A DNA stretch of 64,000 bases from Hyphomicrobiales bacterium (lineage in GTDB: Bacteria; Pseudomonadota; Alphaproteobacteria; Rhizobiales; Beijerinckiaceae): NCBI GenBank assembly GCA_027483895.1, contig JAIXTP010000009.1:124001-188000 (forward strand), written 5' to 3'. The notes beneath the pieces were generated by a model. The model ran no database searches. It saw only the letters and a program-made list of their open reading frames with translations, and was not told where the DNA came from. The position numbers and the translations under genes were made by a program. Below, one piece after another: positions 56,170 to 64,000 of the stretch; within the stretch, counting starts at the first letter, position 1; each line of letters starts with the position of its first letter.

Positions 56170-57497
56170 AGGTAGTTCGGCAGCCAGAGGGCGATGCCCG
56201 GGAACGTGTAGACGAGGATCATCGCCACGAGCACGATCCAGAGGAACGGCATCACGCCCGCGAAGATCTCGTTGATCGTCACCCCCTTCGGCGCGACGCC
56301 CTTCAGATAGAAGGGAGCCATCGCGACGGGCGGCGACAGGAACGAGGTCTGGATGTTCAGTGCGATCAGGATGCCGAAGAACAGCGGATCGACCCCGAAC
56401 TGCTGGAGCAGCGGCAGGAAGATCGGCACGAAGATCACGATGATCTCGGTCCATTCCAACGGCCAGCCGAGCACGAAGATGATCAGCTGAGCGATGATCA
56501 GGAACGTCAGGGGCGAAGGATCGAGCCACGCCATGAAGGTCTTGATGGGCTCGTGGCCGCCCAGATAGGCGAAGATCGACGAGAAGATGAACGATCCCAC
56601 GAAGAGCCAGCAGACCATGGCCGAGGTCCGGGCGGTGAGGACGACCGACTCCTGGATCTTCGAGAAGCTCAGCGAGCGATAGGCCGCCGCGAGAAGCAGG
56701 CTTCCCAGCGATCCGACCGCGGCCGCTTCGGTCGGCGTCGCGACGCCGAAGAAGATCGCGCCCAGGACCGAGAGGATGAGGAGGGTCAGCGGGAAGAAGC
56801 TCGTGGCCAGCGCCTTGGCGATCGTCGTCCACGGCACGTCGTACTGCTCGGGCGGCAGCTTGGGTGCGAGCGACGGGTTCAGCATGCACCGGACGATGAC
56901 GTAGAGCATGTAGAGACCGGCGAGCAGCAGGCCGGGGAAGAAGGCGCCCGCATAGAGCTTCGGCACCGAAACGCCCGCCGTGGCGCCGTAAAGGATCAGC
57001 ATGACGCTCGGCGGAATGAGGATGCCGAGGCAGCCGCCCGCGCATACCACGCCCGCCGAGAGCCTCACGTCGTATCCGGCGCGCAGCATGGCCGGGAAGG
57101 CCAGGAGGCCCATCAGCGTGACGACCGCGCCCACGATGCCGGTGGCGGTGGCGAAGATCGCGCAGGTCGCGAGCGTGGCGACCGCAAGCGCGCCCGGAAC
57201 CCCCTTGAGCGCCAGCTGCAGCGAGTGGAACAGCCGGTCGAGGATGTTCGCGCGCTCGATGATGTAGCCCATGAAGACGAAGAGCGGGATGGAGACGAGC
57301 ACGTCGTTCGCCATCACCGAATAGGCGCGCTGCACGACGAGGCTGAAAACGGTGTCCCCCATCGCGAGATAGCCGAAGCCCACGCCCAGAGCCATGAGCG
57401 TGAAGGCGATCGGAAATCCGAGCATGATGAAGACGATGAAGAGGGCGAGCATCAGCACGCCCAGCTCGGGATTGGTCAGGGCGAACATGCGGATCAA
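56163..57497 (-). CDS. dctM: TRAP transporter large permease (DctM)
   Basis: 444 aa with about 12 membrane segments. GYIIERANILDRLFHSLQLALKGVPG, ATATGIVGAVVTLMGLLAFPAML and CAGGCLGILIPPSVMLILYG are family signatures. Na+-driven membrane subunit. ATGA overlap with dctQ. Confidence 0.95.
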   Translation of the reverse strand: MIRMFALTNPELGVLMLALFIVFIMLGFPIAFTLMALGVGFGYLAMGDTVFSLVVQRAYSVMANDVLVSIPLFVFMGYIIERANILDRLFHSLQLALKGVPGALAVATLATCAIFATATGIVGAVVTLMGLLAFPAMLRAGYDVRLSAGVVCAGGCLGILIPPSVMLILYGATAGVSVPKLYAGAFFPGLLLAGLYMLYVIVRCMLNPSLAPKLPPEQYDVPWTTIAKALATSFFPLTLLILSVLGAIFFGVATPTEAAAVGSLGSLLLAAAYRSLSFSKIQESVVLTARTSAMVCWLFVGSFIFSSIFAYLGGHEPIKTFMAWLDPSPLTFLIIAQLIIFVLGWPLEWTEIIVIFVPIFLPLLQQFGVDPLFFGILIALNIQTSFLSPPVAMAPFYLKGVAPKGVTINEIFAGVMPFLWIVLVAMILVYTFPGIALWLPNYLY

Positions 57498-58084
57498 TCC
57501 TTGCTCGTGGCGGAGGGCGCGCTCTGCTGCGCCTGCTCGAGAATGAGCTTTTCGGTCTCTTCGACGTCATGCAGCCGCTGAGGCCACTCGCCGGTCTTCA
57601 GGCACATCACGCAGCGTGCCGTCTCCGCGAGACCCTGCACGACCATCATCACGCCGACGATCGGGATCAGCGATTTGAAATGGTAGAGCGGCGGACCGTT
57701 CGGGCTGTTGGACGAGTGCTCCTTGATGAGCCAGGAGAAGGCCGCGAACTTGTAGCCCGCATAAGCCAGAGCGAGGATGCCGGGAAAGAAGAACAGGACG
57801 TAGAGGACGAGGTCGATCGCAGCCTGCGTCTTGGGCGTCCACGCGCGGTAAAGGAAGTCGCCGCGGACATGCGCGTTGCGGGCCAGCGCATAGGGGCCCG
57901 CCAGCATGAAGAGCGTCCCGTAAAGAATGTAGCTCGCGTCGAACGCCCAGCTCGTCGGTGCGCGCAGCACGTAACGGGCGAAGACTTCGTAGCACATCGC
58001 GAGGGTCAGGACGACGATGGCCCAGCCTGCGGTTTTTCCTACGGCCGTGTTGAAACGGTCGATCGTCAGGAGGATCGCGTTCAC
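57494..58084 (-). CDS. dctQ: TRAP transporter small permease (DctQ)
   Basis: 196 aa, four membrane segments; GTG start at 58084. WAIVVLTLAMCYEVFARYVLRAPTSWAFD is the DctQ signature. A charged C-terminal extension (EETEKLILEQAQQSAPSATSKD) is cytosolic. Forms the membrane complex with DctM. Confidence 0.93.
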   Translation of the reverse strand: MNAILLTIDRFNTAVGKTAGWAIVVLTLAMCYEVFARYVLRAPTSWAFDASYILYGTLFMLAGPYALARNAHVRGDFLYRAWTPKTQAAIDLVLYVLFFFPGILALAYAGYKFAAFSWLIKEHSSNSPNGPPLYHFKSLIPIVGVMMVVQGLAETARCVMCLKTGEWPQRLHDVEETEKLILEQAQQSAPSATSKD

Positions 58085-58123
58085 GCGCGGGCTCCGTCTT
58101 ATGTCCAGAAATGCGGGAAGAAC

Positions 58124-58150
58124 GGCGGGCGACCGCGTGGGCCGCCCGCC
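58124..58150 (-). terminator. Hairpin between dctP and dctQ
   Basis: GGCGGGCG (58124-58131) and CGCCCGCC (58143-58150) form a perfect 8-bp stem without a T run. Likely an mRNA-stability or attenuation element that lets the binding protein be made in excess over the permease. Confidence 0.55.
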
Positions 58151-58166
58151 GGCTCTCTGCGGCCGA

Positions 58167-59279
58167 TCAGGCCTTGAAGAAGTGGCGATAGGCCGCCGTG
58201 TAGGGAGGCGTATTCGCGACTTCGTAGGATTTGGTGCGCTTCACCCAAGCCATCTGGCTTTCGATCACCTTCTTGAAGAAGGGGTTTTCGCCGGAGAGCT
58301 TGGCGATGACCTTCTCCCACGCCGCGAGCTGGGCGTTGAGGATCGCGTCCGGCGTCTGGATGACGTTGACGCCCTTCGCGCGGAGGGCTTCGAGGTCCTT
58401 CGAGTAACGGTCGGTCGCCTTCCAGAGCATGTCGGCGGAGGCGGACTCGGCCGCATATTTGACGATCGCCTTCAGTTCGGCGGGCAGCGCGTCGTACTTG
58501 CCCTTGTTGAAGATGATCTCGAAGGACTCTGCCGACTGGTGCCAGCTCTGCAGCATGTAGACCTTGGAGACGTCCTGGAAGCCGAGCAACGAGTCCGAAG
58601 ACGGGTTGTTGAACTCGGCGCCGTCGATCACGCCGCGCTCGAGCGCCGGAACGATTTCACCGCCCGCGAGGATGGTCACCGCGGCGCCCATCTCGTTCTT
58701 GAGATCCGCCGCGAGGCCGACGGTGCGGTACTTCAGGCCGCGGATGTCGTCGGCGGTCTTCAGCTCCTTCTTGAACCAGCCGAGCGGCTGGCACGGCATC
58801 GGGCCGGACAGGAAGCCGACCAGATTGAGCTTGAGGACCTGCGTGACCAGCTCGTTGTAGAGCTCGTAGCCGCCGCCGTAGTTCATCCAGGCGAGGAAGT
58901 TGCTCGCGTCCCAGCCGAAGGCGGGGGGCGTGCCGAACAGCGAGAACGCCTTGTTCTTGCCGTACCAATAGGCGGAGACGCCGTGGCCGCCGTCGAGGAT
59001 GCCCGCGTTGACCGCGTCCTGCATCTGGAAGGCCGGCACGACGGAGCCCGCCGCCAGCAGCTCGACCTTCAGGCGGTTGCCCGCCATCTCGTTCACGCGC
59101 TTGACGAAGTCGCCCGCGAATTCATGGAAGATGTCCTTGGTCGGCCAGGTCGACTGGAACTTCCAAGTCACGGTCTGTGCCCGGCTGACGTTCGGCATGG
59201 CCACAGTGGCGACGCCGCCCGCTGCCGCGGCGGTGAGGAAACGGCGACGGCTGGTCGCCTTCTCGGTCTTGTCGGTCAT
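58167..59279 (-). CDS. dctP: TRAP transporter substrate-binding protein (DctP), copy 2, operon partner of dctQM
   Basis: 370 aa. Twin-arginine signal TSRRRFLTAAAAGGVATVAM. Family segments TWKFQSTWPTKDIFHEF, GSVVPAFQMQDAVNAGILDGGHG, LKYRTVGLAADLKNEMGAAV and PALERGVIDGAEFNNPSSDSL. First gene of the dctPQM operon. Ligand is probably an organic acid; the residues seen do not define it. Confidence 0.92.
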   Translation of the reverse strand: MTDKTEKATSRRRFLTAAAAGGVATVAMPNVSRAQTVTWKFQSTWPTKDIFHEFAGDFVKRVNEMAGNRLKVELLAAGSVVPAFQMQDAVNAGILDGGHGVSAYWYGKNKAFSLFGTPPAFGWDASNFLAWMNYGGGYELYNELVTQVLKLNLVGFLSGPMPCQPLGWFKKELKTADDIRGLKYRTVGLAADLKNEMGAAVTILAGGEIVPALERGVIDGAEFNNPSSDSLLGFQDVSKVYMLQSWHQSAESFEIIFNKGKYDALPAELKAIVKYAAESASADMLWKATDRYSKDLEALRAKGVNVIQTPDAILNAQLAAWEKVIAKLSGENPFFKKVIESQMAWVKRTKSYEVANTPPYTAAYRHFFKA

Positions 59280-59382
59280 GGTCCGCTCCCTTTCGCGCGC
59301 CGGCTTCGGCGCTGCATTTACGGCGGTTCAGCTCCGCCTTGGCCGCAGACATCGGGCGCGGCCGGGATCGGACAAGGAGCGA

Positions 59383-59949
59383 TCAGCTGCGGTTCGAGGC
59401 CTCCAGGGTGCGACCGATAGCCGCGATCATCCGCTCGTCGAGCGGGTTGGTGAAGGCGGAGAACACCGCCGCGATGCGGCCGTCGGGCCCGATCAGATAT
59501 TTGTGGAAGTTCCAGCGCGGCGGATCACCCGGCTTTTCCGCAAGCGCCCATTTGAAGAAGGGATGTGCGTTGTCGCCCTTCACGACCGTTTTCGTCGCCA
59601 TGGGGAAAGTGACGCCGAACTGATGGGTCGCCTGCTGCGCGATGTCCGCATCGTTCGCGGCTTCCTGCCCGCCGAAATCGCCCGAGGGAACGCCGAGGAC
59701 GAGAAGGCCGCGCGGAGCGTATCGGGCGTGGAGCTTCTCGAGGTCGTGCATCTGTGAGGCGAAGCCGCAGAAGGATGCGGTATTCACGATCAGCATCGGG
59801 CGGCCCGCGTGATCGCCGAGCATGATCTCGCCGCCGTGAAGGCTCTTGAACGAGAAGCGATAGGCGCCGGCCGCGCTCATCGAGGCGAGGGCGGCGGAGG
59901 GGGCCGCGCCGAGCGCGGCAAGGGAAGCGAGGATTTCGCGACGGTTCAT
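59383..59949 (-). CDS. Exported glutathione peroxidase
   Basis: 188 aa from the ATG at 59949. Signal MNRREILASLAALGAAPSAALA, possibly Tat. Catalytic Cys in NTASFCGFASQ, family motif LGVPSGDFGGQE and WNFHKYLIG. Reduces peroxides; export would place it in the periplasm, which is less common. Divergent from the thiC riboswitch. Confidence 0.86.
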   Translation of the reverse strand: MNRREILASLAALGAAPSAALASMSAAGAYRFSFKSLHGGEIMLGDHAGRPMLIVNTASFCGFASQMHDLEKLHARYAPRGLLVLGVPSGDFGGQEAANDADIAQQATHQFGVTFPMATKTVVKGDNAHPFFKWALAEKPGDPPRWNFHKYLIGPDGRIAAVFSAFTNPLDERMIAAIGRTLEASNRS

Positions 59950-60085
59950 GACGACGGCTCCCGTGCGGTGATGTCTTCTCATCTTACGCGCGCCGTACCG
60001 TTCGGACCATCTTCGAGCGGGCGCCGCGACGATCGGACTTCGCGCGCCTTGACTTCCCCCGGGCCCGGGCCGAATGTCCATCCAT

Positions 60086-62108
<2,023 letters not shown>

Positions 62109-62121
62109 GGTCGCGCCCACG

Positions 62122-62145
62122 GGCCGCGGGACCCCTCCCGCGGCC
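62122..62145 (+). terminator. Hairpin after thiC
   Basis: GGCCGCGGGA CCCC TCCCGCGGCC: perfect 10-bp stem 14 nt after the thiC stop, followed by a moderately T-rich stretch. Probably ends or reduces read-through into the downstream binding-protein gene. Confidence 0.7.
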
Positions 62146-62184
62146 TGAAATTCCTTCATACCTTTCTGTCGAGAACCATCCGAA

Positions 62185-63246
62185 ATGCCCACCCGTCGAT
62201 CCCTGATCGGCGGCGGCCTCGGCGCGCTTGCGGCGCCGGCCGTCGTCCATGCCCAAGGCTCCGCCGTCAACCCGTTCCGCTGGCGCATGACCACGTCATG
62301 GCCGAAGACGCTGATCGGCCCCGGTCCTTCCGCCGCGCGCATCGCCGAACGCATCCGCACGCTCGGCGAAGGGCGGCTTGTGGTCGATGTCTTCGCCGCG
62401 GGCGAGATCGTGCCGGCCTTCGCCGTGTTCGACGCCGTCGCGAACGGCACCGTCGAGATGGGGCATACGGCGTCCTTCTTCATCGTCGGCAAGGTTCCCG
62501 CCGCGGCCTTCTACACGACCGTTCCGTTCGGCCTCGATCCGGCCGGCCATCTGTCATGGCTCGAAGCGGGCGGCGGCCGGGCTCTGTGGGAGGAGCTCTA
62601 CGCGCCCTTCGGCGTGAAGCCGTTTCTCGGCGGGAACACGGGAGCCTCGCTCGCAGGTTGGTTCCGCAAGCCCGTCGAGTCCCTCGAAGAGCTCAAGGGC
62701 ATGCGTATCCGCGTCTCGGGGCTCGGCGGCGAGCTCTATCGGCGGCTCGGGGCCGTGCCGCAGGCCATCCCGCCCGGCGACGTCTATACGAGCCTCGAGC
62801 GCGGCACGATCGACGCGGTCGAACTGCTCGGGCCGATGAACGATCTCGATTCCGGTCTCTGGCGCATCGCCCCGGTCTGCATGGTCCCCGGCTTCAACAA
62901 GCCGAACGGTGCTTCCGAGGCCCTTGTGGGCACGAAGGCTTTCGAGTTGCTGCCCGCGGACCTGAAGGCCGTCGTCGAGCACGCCTGCGTGACGGAGCAT
63001 GCGACCGCTCTGGCCGAAAGCGCGGCCGCGCACGGGCAGGCGCTCCTGAAGCTCGCGCAGAACAATGTGCGCTTCGTCTCCGTGCCGCGCGACGTTCTCG
63101 CGCGTGCCCGCAAGACCGCCACCGACATCGTGGAGGAGATCGGGCAGGCGGGTCCGCTGCAGCGCCGGATCGTGGATTCCTACAGAGCGGCGCAGGCGCT
63201 GCTCCGCCCCTGGGACCGCATTTCGCGGGTTCCGGCAGAGGATTAA
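62185..63246 (+). CDS. TRAP transporter substrate-binding protein (DctP/TakP type), copy 3
   Basis: 353 aa. Signal TRRSLIGGGLGALAAPAVVHA. Segments WRMTTSWPKTLIGPGPSAARIAE, AGEIVPAFAVFDAVANGTVEMGH, MRIRVSGLGGELYRRLGAVPQAIPPGDVYTSLERGTIDAVELLG. It resembles copy 1 more than copy 2. No permease is adjacent; it lies between thiC and the convergent thiE, with stops overlapping thiE by 4 nt (TTAA). Confidence 0.9.
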   Translation: MPTRRSLIGGGLGALAAPAVVHAQGSAVNPFRWRMTTSWPKTLIGPGPSAARIAERIRTLGEGRLVVDVFAAGEIVPAFAVFDAVANGTVEMGHTASFFIVGKVPAAAFYTTVPFGLDPAGHLSWLEAGGGRALWEELYAPFGVKPFLGGNTGASLAGWFRKPVESLEELKGMRIRVSGLGGELYRRLGAVPQAIPPGDVYTSLERGTIDAVELLGPMNDLDSGLWRIAPVCMVPGFNKPNGASEALVGTKAFELLPADLKAVVEHACVTEHATALAESAAAHGQALLKLAQNNVRFVSVPRDVLARARKTATDIVEEIGQAGPLQRRIVDSYRAAQALLRPWDRISRVPAED

Positions 63247-63908
63247 TCCGCGTTGCGAGCGCGCAGTGCCTCGTCGACCGCGGTGCGGAGCCTCCGCGCG
63301 GCGGCTTGCGGGTCGGCGCTGCGCGTGACCGCGCCGATCACCGCGATGCCGTCCGCGCCGGCGGCGATCACCGCTGCGGCATTGCCCTCGTCGATGCCTG
63401 CGATCGCGCCGACCGGAATGCCCGGCTTCGCCGCGCGCAGCACGGCCCCGATGCGGGCCAGCCCGTCGAGGCCGATCGGCGCATCGGGATTGTCTTTGTG
63501 CACGGTGGGGAAGACGCCGCCGCAGAACGCGTAGTCCACCGGTTCGTCGGCGACCGCGCGGGCGTGGCGCTCGTTCTTGATCGTCCGGCCGATGATGGCC
63601 CCGGGACCGAGCTTCCGGCGCGCCTCCGCGGGCGACATGTCGTCTTGGCCGAGATGCACGCCGTCCGCGCCGACACGCAGGGCCGTTTCGACGTCGTCGT
63701 TGACGAGGAGCCGCGCGCCGCTTTCCGAGAGCGCCGAGCGGACGGCACGGAGCGTCCGCTCCTTTTCGATCTGCGAACCGGTCTTGTCCCGATACTGGAA
63801 CAGCGTGGCTCCCCCGCGCGCGGCTTGCGCCGCGACGTCGGGAAGCAGGTCGCGGTCGACGGCACCGGGGTCGAGCAGGACATAGAGGCGGATGTCGACG
63901 GGGTTCAC
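63243..63908 (-). CDS. thiE: Thiamine-phosphate synthase ThiE
   Basis: 221 aa, GTG start at 63908 overlapping the upstream stop (GTGA). TIM-barrel motifs: ATLFQYRDKT, RLLVNDDVETALRVGADGVHLGQDD, GAIIGRTIKN, YAFCGGVFPTVHK and GIPVGAIAGI. Joins HMP-PP with thiazole phosphate. Confidence 0.94.
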   Translation of the reverse strand: MNPVDIRLYVLLDPGAVDRDLLPDVAAQAARGGATLFQYRDKTGSQIEKERTLRAVRSALSESGARLLVNDDVETALRVGADGVHLGQDDMSPAEARRKLGPGAIIGRTIKNERHARAVADEPVDYAFCGGVFPTVHKDNPDAPIGLDGLARIGAVLRAAKPGIPVGAIAGIDEGNAAAVIAAGADGIAVIGAVTRSADPQAAARRLRTAVDEALRARNAD

Positions 63909-64000
63909 GAAAGCCTCGTCATGGCGACCAGCTCGCCCGGGGTCAGAGCGTGGAGCGCGTCGAGGAGATGGACCGCGAAGGTCCCGGGTCCGCGCGCATG
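63905..64000 (-). CDS. thiM: Hydroxyethylthiazole kinase-like protein, C-terminal end
   Basis: Only the last 31 codons are in the window: ARGPGTFAVHLLDALHALTP then GELVAMTRLS. The GPGTF...LLDALH pattern fits the C-terminus of ThiM, and pairing with thiE is common. The stop TGA overlaps the thiE GTG. Confidence 0.65.
   Translation of the reverse strand, partial: HARGPGTFAVHLLDALHALTPGELVAMTRLS

Noticed and set aside
55168..57570. 800-codon minus-strand frame that would fuse the AhpD-like protein to upstream sequence
   Set aside because: Only the last 132 codons have family features; the rest is out of frame with dctM and antisense to the chorismate-lyase-family gene.

Overview
The window joins two unlike DNAs. 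Positions 1 to about 33236 are most of a T7-type (Autographiviridae-like) podovirus prophage with every gene on the minus strand. Positions 33240-64000 are chromosome of a GC-rich alphaproteobacterium. Hyphomicrobiales (Rhizobiales) is suggested by a textbook ExoR, a short NDUFS6-type zinc-finger protein, a Mur-box-like palindrome in front of an Nramp transporter, and an extragenic palindrome of a kind common in that order. Genus is not resolved.

Prophage, read in its direction of transcription (right to left): attachment region, single-subunit RNA polymerase, a 47-aa ORF, ssDNA-binding protein, endonuclease I, amidase lysozyme, a helix-turn-helix protein, primase-helicase, DNA polymerase, ThyX, glutaredoxin, 5'-3' exonuclease, a DUF3310 protein, MazG-like pyrophosphohydrolase, B12-dependent ribonucleotide reductase, PhoH, two small proteins, portal, scaffold, a holin/spanin lysis cassette, major capsid, tail tubular proteins A and B, internal virion proteins A to D, a collagen-like tail fibre and a second lectin-fold fibre protein cut by the window edge. 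Terminase, integrase and the other attachment junction are not visible and should lie left of base 1. Four copies of a 16-21 bp motif (TTACCCCTACCTATCG core, minus strand) are the likely promoters of the phage polymerase, one of them in front of the polymerase gene itself. All readable phage genes look intact.

The right phage/host boundary lies inside a tRNA-Leu(UAA) gene. The host keeps tRNA positions 1-38 (33268 down to 33230); sequence after the anticodon loop is phage. Between this half tRNA and the polymerase gene lie an intrinsic terminator, three TGTGGCAG direct repeats and one phage promoter: a compact switch region that is the most interesting part of the window.

Chromosome, left to right: FAD monooxygenase, zinc-finger protein and MntH (minus); glycosyltransferase, IlvD and ExoR (plus); XthA (minus); a DHFR/RibD-like reductase; a purine/translation block guaB-rsmB-like-guaA-yfgM-like-der; icd; an amine-oxidase-like flavoprotein; murI; rpsD; then slyX, a class I cytochrome c and a TRAP-transporter area with one DctQ/DctM pair but three different DctP-type binding proteins, an AhpD-like protein and a chorismate-lyase-family protein; finally a glutathione peroxidase and a thiamine block (TPP riboswitch, thiC, a DctP, thiE and the end of a thiM-like gene).
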